Positions 16,504 to 28,106 of a stretch of 64,000 bases of DNA are shown in pieces. How positions within the stretch are numbered: position 1 is the stretch's first letter; each line of letters begins with the position of its first letter. The stretch comes from Brachionus koreanus (taxonomy: Eukaryota > Rotifera > Eurotatoria > Ploima > Brachionidae). Below the pieces are notes generated by a model. The model saw only the letters and a list, made by a program, of their open reading frames with translations. It was not told the origin of the DNA and made no database searches. A program made the translations under genes and the position numbers. The stretch is from positions 1,584,565 through 1,648,564 of the forward strand of contig PJRA01000005.1 in the NCBI GenBank assembly GCA_016987375.1, written 5' to 3'.

Positions 16504-17489
16504 ATGGCAAACAAAGATCCAATTAAAGAGTTCATAGCTGGTGGCTTCGGAGGAAGTTGTTTGGTACTTGTAGGCCATCCCCTGGACACTATAAAGGTTA
16601 GATTACAAACAATGGCTAGACCTGAACCCGGCAAAACACCAATTTATTCTGGAACTATTGACTGTGCCAGAAAAACAATTGTTAACGAAGTATTTTTTGA
16701 TTTCTTTTTAATAAAAAAAATGTCAATTTTAAATTTCTAGGGAATTACAGGTCTGTATAAGGGAATGGCCGCTCCACTAATCGGAGTTACTCCAATGTAT
16801 GCCATTTGTTTTCTTGGTTTTGGTGTTGGTAAATCTCTTCAAACTCCTGCCAATCCTAATGGTGAATACAATCTTCTTCAAATATTCAGAGCAGGTCTTC
16901 TATCTGGAGTTTTTACAACTGTTATTATGGCACCAGGCGAAAGAATTAAATGTCTTCTACAAATTCAATCAGCAAGTTCTAACGTAGAAAAAAAATACAA
17001 TGGAACACTTGATTGTGCAAAAAAGCTTTATAAAGAAGGTGGTATTAGAAGTGTATATAGAGGAACTGCAGCTACTTTACTGAGAGATGTACCAGCCAGT
17101 GGTGTCTATTTTGCCACTTACGACTGGCTGAAGAAAAAATTAGCAAATGGATCAGAGTAAAATAAAATAGTATTAATTCATGTATTTGAATTTTGTTTTT
17201 AAGCTCAGGCCTTAGTCCTGTTAAAACTGTTTTTGCAGGTGGCATGGCTGGAATCTTTAATTGGATCGTAGCTTTGCCGATAGATGTAGCTAAATCCAGG
17301 TTTCAAACTGCAGCCGAAGGAACTTACAAGAGCTTAGTGGACGTTTATGTTGAATTAATCAAAGCTGATGGCATTCGGGCATTTTACAAAGGATTTACTC
17401 CTGTCATTCTTCGAGCTTTTCCGGCCAATGCTGCATGCTTTCTAGGCTATGAAGTTGCAATGCAATTTTTAAATTGGGTTAAACCATAG
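16504..17489 (+). CDS. SLC25A20: Mitochondrial carnitine/acylcarnitine carrier
   Basis: Inner-membrane exchanger that brings acylcarnitines into the matrix for beta-oxidation and returns free carnitine. Three exons join in phase, 16504-16689, 16741-17156 and 17204-17489, giving 295 residues (human 301). All three carrier repeats are present with P-x-[DE]-x-x-[KR] signatures: [23 protein letters not shown] and [12 protein letters not shown]. Subfamily-specific blocks [35 protein letters not shown] and [17 protein letters not shown] identify CAC rather than another SLC25 member. The second signature has Gly-Glu where most carriers have Asp, as in the human protein. The ATG at 16504 is the first in-frame Met. 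TAF2 follows on the same strand 180 bp downstream. Confidence 0.96.
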
Positions 17490-17668
17490 ATCTGACCGAT
17501 TCTAAATATTCTTCATAATAATTTAGATAAAATTTTTGAATAAAATTCTATAATTTAAAAAAAAATATTTTCATAGATAAAAATTTTAATTTAAATTAGT
17601 TTCGGAGTCAACTACCGATCAGTTAAAAAATATTAAAAAACTAAGTAATTGTTTTTTACAATTAAGTC

Positions 17669-20600
17669 ATGTCACTTAGTAGAAATGTGGTCGTTTGGCA
17701 CCAAATTTTGTCTATTAATCACATAGACTTTGAAAAAAAAGCAATATATGTAAACTTTTATATTCAATCAATTTAAAAAATAAATAAAAATATAATCAAA
17801 AGGGTTACACTGAGTTGACTTTGATTCCATTAAATGATGAAATTAATTTAATAAATCTTAACTGTAAACAATGTAGTAAGAAAATTAATTAAGAAATAAA
17901 ATAATGAATTAATTTTACCATTTTTATGAATTTCCTCAATCGTCTTTAATGGTGTTCATGAGGCTGATTTCGACTATTGTGATCCACTATTGATGAAATC
18001 TGAAGATAATAGGTTGTTTAAAAAAAAAAAAAAATTTTTTAAAATTTAAAAAATAGACGGGATTTACAATATTTCATATCAAATGAAGAGCTGGCTTCTG
18101 TATGTGTAGATGCTGATGAAGGTAATGGTGAATTGATAATTTCAGTACCCGAAACTTTTAAAAAATTAATCAAAAGTACACTCAGATTTTTTTTAAATTG
18201 GTTTTAATTTTTTATAATTTTTATAATTTGAGAAAACGAGCAATTTATGTTGGCAGTTGAATTTATGCTGGAAAATCCCCAAGGTGGATTGAGATTTATC
18301 AAAAAGGATCTTTTAACATTGAATAATGATAACAAAGATGTATATCTATGCACTATTGATCATAATCCACACTATTGGTTTCCATGTGTAAACACATATA
18401 ATGAACCATGCACTTGGAAGATTGAAGTTACAGTTGAAGAAGATTTTACGGTGATTTCAAGTGGAAATTTAATCGAAATAGAAACGGTCTCATCTCCATT
18501 TTTAAATTCTAGCACTAATTTTAAAAAGTATCACTATTACTTGCAAGTTCCGACTTGTGCTCCAAATATTGGATTAGCCGTTGGACTATTTGATTCAATG
18601 AACAATGAAACTGTAAATGAAATTAGTGTTTACTTTGATCTAAGACTTAAAGATCTTATAAAAACTACAACATCATTTTTACATGAAATATTCGAATTTT
18701 TCGAAGAAACACTATCAATTACCTATCCTTATGGGTCTTATAAACAGATTTATGTTCCAGATATTCTCGAACAATGTATCTCATTTGCATCAATCTCAAT
18801 AGTCAAGTATGTTAAAAAATTTAACAATTAATTATTTGTAAAAATTTTATTAGGGGAATAATTCATCTAAATTAAAAATAATAGAAAAGTTTGTTTCTAA
18901 AAAGAATTTAAGATATTTAAATTAAAATGCATAAATATTGTTAAATTCGTATATGGGTGTTTTATGGAATAATAATTACATTGAAAGTGTTGTTGGGTAC
19001 CGTCAGTGACGGCCACTGGACCGTCAAAGCTTGGTGTTTGTTATTTTGATGGCCATATACAAAAATGAAATTTAAAAAATTTTTAAATATAAAAATTCGT
19101 AAGATAAAAGAATTGAGCATAAGAAAAAAAGATAAAATTTGTCAAAATAAGATTTTTTCCCTGCAGTCATCAAGACGGCCAACACCAAGTTGGGAATTTA
19201 AGTTGGTAGTCCAGTGGCCATCACTGACGGTACTCGAGGTAATGACGAAAGTCGTAATAACCAAAGATTCTGCCTTTATTACATATGTTAGATAAATCAT
19301 TCAAATTAGTCAGATAAAACACCATTATTCAGATTGTTCATAATAAATTTATAACTTAAATTTATTTATTATTTTAAAGATTTCAAAAAATTCTAAAATA
19401 AATTTAATAAGAATTTGACATGTATTTAAAGTTTTTATGAGTGTAAATACAAAATGAATAAAAAGGATAGCTGATTATTGAATTTTTTTACACAATGAAT
19501 GTTTTTAAAAAATTAATTTTTCTATTTTTTAGTATTACTTACTAAGTAATAAATCCTGAAACAATATTAGAAATTTACTTTGCTTTGGATGAAATATTAG
19601 AAGATACTATAAACAAAATCGGAAATTTGACTTAAAATTATTTTGCGTTTTTCATTATGCAAGAAACATCATATTTAGCAAATATTTTTTTACTTTAAAT
19701 CTAAACAGCGATAAGGAAGAACTAAACATGAATACCATTTATTTGTAAATTAGGAGAAATTTAAAAATTCAATTTTTTAATTTCAGTTTTATTTTATTTA
19801 TAATTTTAATTTTTTTTTAAATTTAATTTTTATGTTTTTATTTCTTAGAAAAATTTTTTTTTTCTAATAAGTAAAAAATTCATTTTGTTGAATACATTCA
19901 ATGAAATTTAAATTTCTATTGCCAATTTTCCATTGAACAATATAATTTTTTTTTGAAATCAAATATATTTTCTTAAGATTAAAGTTTTTAAAAATTCAAA
20001 AAATAAATATCATCATAAAATATCTGATTAAACATAAAATTCTTGTCTATTGAAAAAATATAGAACTGATTTTTTGAAAATTTTATGATTTAATAAAAAT
20101 AAATAAAGCATAATTTAATAGTAATATTTTTAATAGAAAGTCTAGATATTTTGGTTTCGATAGCTCAAGAATTTAAATATAATATAAAAAATATTTATTT
20201 AGTTAATTTGTTTTAATTTTTTTTAGCGTTAACTTAATACATCCAGAAAATGTTATAGATCAAATCATAGCGACACGAAAAGTTTTGGCAAACTCTGTAG
20301 CTCAGCAATTTTTTGGAACATTCATTACAATGAGCAATATGCACGAATATTGGCTGGTAACTGGTTTGAATCAATTTTTTACAGGACTATACTTGAAAAA
20401 AATTTTCGGTAACAATGAATACCGATACATGATTTATCAAGATTTAAAAGATGTTTGTAAATTCGAAAAAGAACAAGGAAATTTGGTACTAGACTTGAAT
20501 TATGCTCTTACTAGTTCCAAGGAAAGCTATAACAAAGCTCAACTGAGTGCCAGATATCATCTAATGGGAGTTCCATTATTTTATCAGATGATTGACAAAA

Positions 20601-23600
20601 AATCTCATCTAGTTGTACGACTAATTGATGAATGCTTGACTAGAGATATAATGATACAGCTAGTGAACAAACTTTTAACAAGTGCTCTTAGCGTAATAAG
20701 TCTAAGTGAGTATTCGCCCAAATGCCGCAATTCATTGTTTGTCTCAATCGATTCACTGAGTGAGCTTTTGGCCACATTTTCTTCTAAAGATATAAATCCT
20801 ATTATTGAGAGCTGGGTTCATAAATCCGGCGTTGCCAGATTCAATTGTTCATTTAGCTTTAATCGAAAAAAAAATATGATTGAACTTGAAATAAAACAAG
20901 ATATGGTAAATCAGAAAGGATACAGAAAGTATGTCGGACCTATTACAATTGTATTTCAAGAGATTGATGGTCCTTTCACTCACAATTTAATTATAGAAGA
21001 CAATTTGACCTCAAAATTTGATATAGCTTGTCATTCTAAAGGAAAAAAAAACAAGAAAAAAAAGATTCCTCTAATTACTGGAGAAGAAGTTGACATAGAT
21101 ACAAGTCACATAGAGACAGACTCACCAATACTATGGATCCGAATAGATCCAGATCTGAGACTTTTTCGAGAAATTAAATTCGATCAGCCTGACTTTCAAT
21201 GGCAAAATGAAGCAAAATTTGAAAAAGAAATTTGTGCTCAACTTGATTCAGTTGAAATGCTTAGCAAATTTCCCAGTCCCCAGACTCGAACAACTCTTGT
21301 TTCAATTATAGAAAACAATGAGTGCTTTTATCGAGTTAGAATTCAGGCTGCTTATGCTCTTGCAGAGGTATCCAACAAAATGATACATTCATGGAACGGT
21401 CCATTGCCTCTGATATCAACTTTCAAGAAATTATTTATGTCCGCTACTGGTCAAACGTTAGTCAATTGCAACAATTTTTCCGACTTGCCTAATTATTTCC
21501 TACAAAAAAGCATTCCAATCGCCATGGCTCAACTAAGAAGCTCGCACAATCTGTGTCCCAGTGAAATAATACGTTTTATTCTTGACTTGATTAAATTTAA
21601 TGAAAATAGTCGTAATCAGTTCTCAGACTGTTACTATCGTGCTAGTTTAATTGATGCTTTGACTTGTGCATTGTCGGCTTCTATTGCTATGATACATAAT
21701 GATCTTGGGCCTAAATCAGCTAGCCTGTCTCAAGATATGAGATTAATTATTGAAGAAATTGTTCTTAGACTTAATTTAGAAAAGCTTTTACCCACTTATA
21801 GGTTTCTCATTACTTCTAGTTGCTTGAAAGCGATGAGAAAGCTTCAAAAACTGGGACTAATACCTGAGAATGTTGATGTTTTTAAAGAGTACACTAGCTA
21901 TAGAAATAATTTTGAAAGTGTTCGTCTGGATGCTTTTGAGATAATTGTCGAATTTTTATCAGGTATGTTTTTATTTTTTAAAAAAAAAAAGGATAATTTA
22001 AAAATAAAAACTTTAAAGCTTAATTTTACTCTTGTCAGAGAAAATAGTGCTTTTTGATCAAAAATTCTTATAAATAAAAACAAAAATTCAAAATTGTCAA
22101 AAATTTTATTAGATTAGTTTTTATTACAATTTTAATTAAAAAATTCATATTGAAAATTGGTTAGCAAACGTAGGGGATTCAGAACATGCTCAAAAACTAA
22201 CAAAAAAGCTTTTTTTAGAAACATTTCGCCTGCCTTGCGGTGTCCATTGCAGGGTCTTTTTTAATAGATTCAAACATCCCAAACATTTAATATCATACAT
22301 TAGCGTTTCTTTCACTACATTTTACTATTGTACAGCTTAAGCTTAGTTTTTTTTGCTGTAGCTGGTTGATTTCCATGATCGTTTGAGTCTTGATGCTTGC
22401 TAGATATGTGAAATCTTTAACGCTCTCAAACCAACATCTGGGTGTTAAGTTTCGTGTTTATGCACATTTCTTTGGTTTTGGTCCCGTATATTTCAAGTAC
22501 AGTTGATTTAGGATTATTCACAAGATCATCTGCAAATCCAGGTCTTGAACTTTTGTGATAAGAATCGACTGAATTAAGTTTGATTTAGTTATTAGCACTA
22601 GTCATTCAAAATTCCTCGTTTGGTACTTCTAGTATTAAAAAAAAATTTTTGATTAAATTCGATGCGTAAAAAATCATGGATAATAAATTTGAAAAATTTA
22701 AAAAAAAAAAAAAAATTTAATTTTAAAAGAATTCAGTTAAAAAATTAAAAATATTCAATTTAGGTTCTTAGAAAAGTGGAATCATTTATCACATCTCTCT
22801 AAATTAATTTAACAATCATCTAAATTAAAATTAAATAAAGAAAAAATAGCAAAAAGTAATTAATGGTTAAGCGAAAACATTCTATTAAAAAAAAAGTAAA
22901 CTAATTTAGCAAGAAATTTCCAAAAAATGCCTTTGCAAACGCCACTGAAAATTGCAAAGAAAAGTAAACTAGACAACGGGACCAAAAATAAACACTATAA
23001 ACTTTCCTTTCCTCTTGCCTAATATTCTCTTTTCCGTTCCTAGGTTTTCTTGTGAAATAGGCTAGGCTTATTCAATCAGTGAGTTTTATTTCTTTCTACA
23101 AAGGAAAGAAAATGAATTAAAAATAAAGGAAAAGTTAAGGGAAACGCCGAGAAGAGCAAAGGAAGGGGAAAAGAATAAAAAACGTATAAGTTACTTTTAG
23201 TTTGTACAATGGGAAACAAATTGGGTCAAACTTGCTACAAGCCAATAGCTGAAAGAAGATTTTAAAAATACATCAGCGTTTTGAAAAAAAAAATGATAAA
23301 CAAAAAAATATATTCTTAATTAGGAGTTTCAGAGTTTTCCCTAATTTAAAAATAAATTAACTTTAATGTATTAAAATTCTAAGTGAAATTTTATTTAGTG
23401 AAAAATGATGCCGCTTTGTTCGAATTTTTGGCTAATTTCATTGAAAATGATCCGTCATATTTAATAAGACAGCACATTATTCAAAATATGTGCAAATATC
23501 CACCATTTAAACTAAATTCAGATGAATCCTGTCTAAACAGTGAAACAGTGGTTAATTTACTTTGGAATCTAATGAGGTAAAAGAAAAAAATATTTTTTCT

Positions 23601-23756
23601 TTTTTTAATTTTGTAAATAAGCGACAAATTTTGTTACAACAACTCTTTGAAATCTGGTATTGTCGAGCTTTATCATTCATTATTTGGTATGAATAAGCCT
23701 AAATGCCTAAAATACACAGTAAGTACTTTAATTTTTTTTTAAACTTGAAGGCATAG
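17669..23756 (+). CDS. TAF2: TFIID subunit 2 (TAF2)
   Basis: TAF2 is the aminopeptidase-like TFIID subunit that contacts Initiator DNA and docks TAF8-TAF10. Exons: 17669-17749, 17803-17875, 17928-18012, 18057-18175, 18233-18806, 20227-21962, 23399-23576, 23622-23718 and probably 23751-23756; about 982 residues. Matches include NGVHEADFDYCDP, DADEGNGEL, the VAQQFFGTFI region, HSKGKKNKKKKIPL, SPILWIRIDPDLRLFREI and LCPSEIIRFILDLIKFN. The HExxH zinc site of true aminopeptidases is absent, as in the family. Two introns are large (1420 and 1436 bp) and hold a MITE and a LINE piece. The third exon would begin at 17928 with phase and residues that fit (C-R-I), but the intron ends in AT instead of AG. 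The His/Lys-rich C-terminal tail of human TAF2 is missing; the final two-codon exon is tentative, and reading through the donor at 23719 would also stop quickly. Confidence 0.93.
18996..19233. mobile_element. MITE family F, copy 2, in a TAF2 intron
   Basis: A 238-bp element with clear terminal inverted repeats: GGTACCGTCAGTGACGGCC on the left and the same with one change (GTGATGGCC) reversed on the right. The inverted match continues through CACTGGAC and, after a gap, CTTGGTGTT. The core is AT-rich and non-coding. It is the better-kept copy of the family also found at 1278-1483 and lies within the 1.4-kb TAF2 intron 18807-20226. A clean target duplication was not seen. Confidence 0.8.
22340..22565 (-). 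mobile_element. LINE reverse-transcriptase fragment in a TAF2 intron
   Basis: On the minus strand this reads F-A-D-D-L, the RT catalytic motif, then a segment containing K-T-K-E-M, and E/S-V-K-D-F-T-Y-L-A-S resembling the F-x-Y-L-G-S block of LINE reverse transcriptases. One in-frame stop separates the pieces. It is antisense to TAF2 and occupies part of the intron 21963-23398. The family resembles RTE-type more than the CR1-like relics elsewhere, but the fragment is too short to be sure. Confidence 0.65.
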
Positions 23757-24272
23757 TCTCAAATCATCTCGATTTTTCTTAAAAAAATTGCCGAATAAAA
23801 GTGACTGTTAGTTATCGAAAAAAAAATAAATTAAATTTTTTTTATTTATTTTGATAAATTTTAAAAAATATTATTATAAAAATAATCATGAAATATATTT
23901 TTATTTTAAATCTGTTCGTAGCACATGCCTTCGAGAATAGGTTGTAATTAATTAAATCGATAAATTAATTTTTTTTTTACCTAGTCAAAGCAAACAATTA
24001 CAAGCAATTTTGAAGTTAAACTCGAAGATTAATGTAGCTTTTTTTTCTAAATATTTTTTTTTAGTATATTTTACAAATTTACAAATAAAATTTAAAAAAA
24101 ATTATTTAAAACGCTAGTTGAAAGGATGTTTTTTTAGCGAAACGTTGCTAGGGTTATGAATTATTTATATAGCATTATTTTCAGAAAAAGGTATGATTAG
24201 GCAAAAATAATTCAGATATAAGTAATGGGTAGAAGAAAAATTAAAAAAAAACAAAAAAAAAAAAATTGAAAA
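23757..24272. other. Intergenic between TAF2 and the first GST
   Basis: AT-rich sequence holding the TAF2 3' end and the GST promoter. No ORF or repeat recognised. Confidence 0.5.
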
Positions 24273-24896
24273 ATGGTTAACTACAAGCTTTACTATTTTA
24301 ACATGAAAGGCAGAGGAGAGTTGATAAGACTCTTGTTTGCCGCCTCTGGACAAAAGTACGAAGATTTTAGAATTGAAAAAAATGATTGGCCAGAGTACAA
24401 GTCAAAAGCACCTTTTGGCCAAGCCCCATATTTAGAAATAACAAATGGAAAAAAGACAATGATCTTGTCTCAGTCTGTTGCTATCGGACGCTTTTTAGCT
24501 CGTAAATTCGGCCTCGCAGGCAAAGGTGACGAAGAACAAGCAATGGTTGATATGTATGGCGATCAAATTAGTGATTTAGTGAATGAATTTGCTAAGTTTA
24601 TGATGGAAAATGATGAAACAAAAAAAAAAGAGATCTATCAAAAATTAGAAACTGAAATTATTCCATATCATATGAAATTTTTTGAAACCAAACTTGCACA
24701 GAGCAAGACTGGGTTTTTTTTTGACAGTGGTTTGACATGGATTGATCTCTATCTCTTTAATTTGTTAGGACTTTTGGGTGAGCAGCGAAGTCAATTATTC
24801 GAACATTTCAAAGCTGTTAAAACTTTGTATGATAAAGTCAGTGAATATGGAAAAATAAAAGCCTATTTGGAAACTAGGCCAGAAACAGCCATGTAA
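24273..24896 (+). CDS. Sigma-class glutathione S-transferase, gene 1
   Basis: Cytosolic GST of 207 residues in one exon, of the sigma class that includes haematopoietic prostaglandin D synthase. It conjugates glutathione to electrophiles or isomerises prostaglandin H2; the substrate cannot be told from sequence. The N-terminal thioredoxin-like domain starts [18 protein letters not shown], with the catalytic Tyr near residue 8, the GQAPYLE cis-Pro loop near 50 and the L-S-Q-S glutathione contact near 65. The all-helical C-domain follows, with [14 protein letters not shown] around 155 in the N-capping region. Two more sigma GSTs lie on the other strand at 31011-31685 and 33510-34133, so this is a dispersed cluster. 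The ORF is intact and the ATG sits just upstream of the first strand as expected. Confidence 0.93.
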   Translation: MVNYKLYYFNMKGRGELIRLLFAASGQKYEDFRIEKNDWPEYKSKAPFGQAPYLEITNGKKTMILSQSVAIGRFLARKFGLAGKGDEEQAMVDMYGDQISDLVNEFAKFMMENDETKKKEIYQKLETEIIPYHMKFFETKLAQSKTGFFFDSGLTWIDLYLFNLLGLLGEQRSQLFEHFKAVKTLYDKVSEYGKIKAYLETRPETAM

Positions 24897-25299
24897 TTCA
24901 AAGATATTTCTTTCAAATTAAAATTTATTTAGATTGGATTCAAGTTTTAGATTTAATCATTAAAAATTTCTTTTAATTTCTCTTTTTTTAGCTAGCTAAA
25001 TAAATTTTTAAGAAATAATTTTAATCTTTTATTTTTTAATAAAAAAAAAGGATCTGCTATAAAAGACCAAAAAATACATCCATTATTTTCCAGGTACACA
25101 AAAATTTGATAAAATTTAAAAGAATAAAATATCAAATTATAAATATTTATTTTCATAAATATCACCATAATTTTGTAGCTATTTTTTCTAAAGCCTTCTA
25201 CAATTTGTTTTCAACTTTGAGTAATATTAAACTTAGTTGAAAAAATTTTCAAGTTAATTAGCTTAAATGATTATATAAAATTTGAGATGATTAACTTAT

Positions 25300-25600
25300 C
25301 AAAGTTAACAAGACTTCGGCTGAAAAACCATAGATAATTCTGTTGGTGAAGAAATTTTATTACACAAGAGGTTTTCTCAATTCACTTCGATTATGTAATT
25401 AACATAAAGCTAAATAGTTAGATCAAATCACCTCTCATTTGACGTTCATGGAGGTTTGTCAAGAGCGGTCTTAGTCAAAATTCCAGTGCAAGTTTCTAAT
25501 TCTGGCACCATTTTGGTGGTCTTAAAGTTTTGATTTCCTTCTAGCTCAAAGTTGAAAACTCAGCTCAAGTAAATTAGAGATCCTTTACGTGTGCAAGTGA
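25300..25600 (-). mobile_element. CR1-like LINE relic, end of RT ORF
   Basis: On the minus strand, allowing frameshifts, this reads K-M-V-P-E-L, then L-H-E-R-Q-M-R-G-D-L-I and F-L-H-Q-Q-N or F-F-T-N-R-I, three successive blocks of the CR1-like RT C-terminus. Several stops and indels are present. It is the same broad family as the relics at 7398-8090, 34655-35190 and 61140-61900. Confidence 0.6.
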
Positions 25601-26317
25601 AGTAGTAAAAACAATTATTGGTTTTGGAAAAAAAAGAAAATATTTTCAAAATACACCTTACACTTTATTGAAATTGCATCATCTATTATGCTTATTATTC
25701 CTGAAAGGCTTAAACTTTTAAAAATAAATCTAAGTTTTATATGTTAATTTAGTTTTAAATTTTAATAGTTTAATTATTAATCTATTTGATCATTTTAGAT
25801 AAAATTTTAAATTTTGTTTACGATTTACGATTTTAGAAAATTGGAACAATTTTGAGAGAGTTAAACAACGATTTTTTGAGCAATATAATGTCAAAAGTTG
25901 GCATAGTAAAAACAAACAGATGAAAAAATTGATTATAACAATGATTGTTGAATTTTTTCGACAAGAATAGTCAAAATCAAAAATTGATTACAAATAACTT
26001 TATAACATCTTAAAAACATAGCAAATACCTTTATTGATTTAAAAAAAAAAAACCTAAAATAAAAATATGCAATGTCTCTCTATGTTTCAATACCATCGTG
26101 ATTCAACACTGAGACTCAAAGGCCTAAACATTTATTGGATTCAAATTTTTACATGATAAACACAAAGCTGTCTTTAAAAATTAAAGTGACTATTGACACA
26201 TAGTGTGTCGATATAGTTAAATTCAATATAGAACAATCAAGTTAAATTTTGAGAACAATATGCTTTATATAATGCTGTTACAAGATAATAACTGTAGAGG
26301 ACTACCAGTAGCATACT
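25601..26317. other. Intergenic, nothing recognised
   Basis: AT-rich sequence between the LINE relic and repeat A. No coding structure, RNA gene or inverted repeat stood out. Confidence 0.4.
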
Positions 26318-26609
26318 AGTTTAGTTTAGTTTATTGAATAAATATAAATGGAATAATTGATGACACACACCGTTTTTTACAGTAATTTGTCTGTGAATTA
26401 CTTTATATTTAAATATTTTTTTTAAATTGAATTAAATAATTGAATGAATAGGAAAAATAAATGATAGGAACGGTTTTGCCTGGGTTGATAGTTTACAGAC
26501 GCTTTGGTTCTTAATTTCCTAAGCAGACCCTTCTCAGAATGCTTTTTGTTTCTAGCTCTTCTTCTTTCGTCATTCTTTAGTGTCCCATGCAATACACACA
26601 GTTCTTTTA
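26318..26609 (-). repeat. Repeat family A copy with a short open frame
   Basis: About 290 bp, minus orientation, ending on the left with the complement of the TAAAC tail. It shares most of its length with the copies at 110-402 and 44240-44510, including CTTTGGTTCTTAATT and the CCCATGCAATAC block. On the minus strand a frame of about 60 codons rich in Lys/Arg stays open here (R-R-R-A-R-N-K-K-H-S-E), which might be the end of a retrotransposon ORF. A piggyBac-type MITE abuts its right edge. Confidence 0.7.
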
Positions 26610-26800
26610 ACACTAGAAGCACCAAGCAATTTTTCATATTTTTTTTAATTCAAAAATATTTTATAAAAAAAGTATAATAATTTTACAAAGTAATATCATT
26701 TTTTAAAGAAAATTTTATAATCTACATAATTCAAAAAAGATATATTTATTTGAAAAATCCATTCAAAAGATATAAAAAAAATGGGTTCGACACGAAACAG
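26605..26800 (+). mobile_element. piggyBac-type MITE, partial copy
   Basis: Starts at TTAA followed by CACTAGAAGCACC and matches the complete element at 39382-39577 through its interior (AAAAATATTTT, TACAAARTAATATCATTTTT, AATCTACATAATTCAAAA, TTTGAAAAATC). The right terminal repeat is not found, so this copy is truncated or eroded at that end. Confidence 0.65.
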
Positions 26801-27187
26801 CAGAGAATTTAAATTTTTTTCAGAATTTAATGACTTAACAAATGTATGTTGTTGTAATGCTAGAAAAATACCCTATAAATTTGTGTTTCGGTAATTGAGG
26901 ATGCAATATCAAACAAGGGAATACAGTACTCTAAACTCATATGAATATCATTTCTAAAATTCATTTAAATACAGTATTTTACATAAGTTTAGAGGTACTT
27001 TTTTTTTCAAATGTTAATTTAGAAAATGTTAATAAAATTCAATTTTTTCTTAAAAATAAATCTTCTCTTTCAATCAAATTTATATAAATTACATGATAAC
27101 TAATTTTCACTCTCATCTGAAAAATTGAATGAAAATTAAGACCAATAAAAAGTCAATTAAGAAATTCTGCACAAAAGTTTAGAATCA

Positions 27188-27222
<35 letters not shown>
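27188..27222. repeat. (AGT)n microsatellite
   Basis: About eleven perfect trinucleotide units of TAG/AGT. A short inverted repeat TTGAGGAA/TTCCTCAA lies about 10 bp to the right. Confidence 0.95.
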
Positions 27223-28106
27223 TTAATGCTATTGAGGAACGAATTTTTCCTCAAGCAGTGACGACAGTTGACGTCCTGCTATAATAGCCTACAACCAGTT
27301 TATTAGCAATAAAAAATATAGTTAAGTATTTTTAATAAGGTTTGAGTAATTTGTCTATTCTGTTTTTAAATTTGTTGGTGTTTACGGTAATCATATTATT
27401 AATCTCTTATTAAGACTTAGTTAATTAAATGATATTAGTTTATTAATATTTTAATTTAATATTTATGTTAAATGTGTTAATTTAATTTAAAAATCAAATA
27501 TATTAAAATTTCAATTAACTGTCTGATGCCTAAAACTTACATCCCGAATAATTAGGAACTTAAATAAAAAAAAATAGGAAATTAAAAATGAAATTAGATG
27601 TCACATAATTGGTCTCCTAATAGATTTAAACTAAAACTAAAAGGGAAATAGCTAAATAGTTTTTTACCTTTCGCTTAATTTCAATAATATAAATTTCTTG
27701 AGTTTAATTAATTAGTAAATATTTTAATTAATTCGAGTAACAATTTTAGGTTTAGAATTTTTTTTTACTAAATTTCATAAATAATTTTAATTTTTATATT
27801 TTCATCAAGTTATTTGTTCTATTTGGTTCTTTTTTTAAAGCAAAAAAATACGATTGATGTGAAAAAATTTGAGATGTTTTTTTCATACTTTTCCTTTAAT
27901 GAAATTTCCAGAGACCAAAAGAAAATTTTTTTAAAAAAAAATTAGAACTTTTATGAACTAAATCTTATGCAATATTTCAAAAAAACAAACTCAATATATT
28001 TAGTTTTGATAAAATTTTCACAATTGCAAAATAAAGTGCCATAAAGATTTTGTTTAAAATAATATTTTTAAAAATTAATGATAAAAAAAATTTAAATTGA
28101 AACAGA
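27223..28106. other. Intergenic upstream of TRAP1
   Basis: AT-rich sequence with the TRAP1 promoter. No gene recognised. Confidence 0.4.

Noticed and set aside
19065..19295. 76-codon frame inside a TAF2 intron
   Set aside because: It runs through the MITE at 18996-19233 and into its flank; explained by the element.
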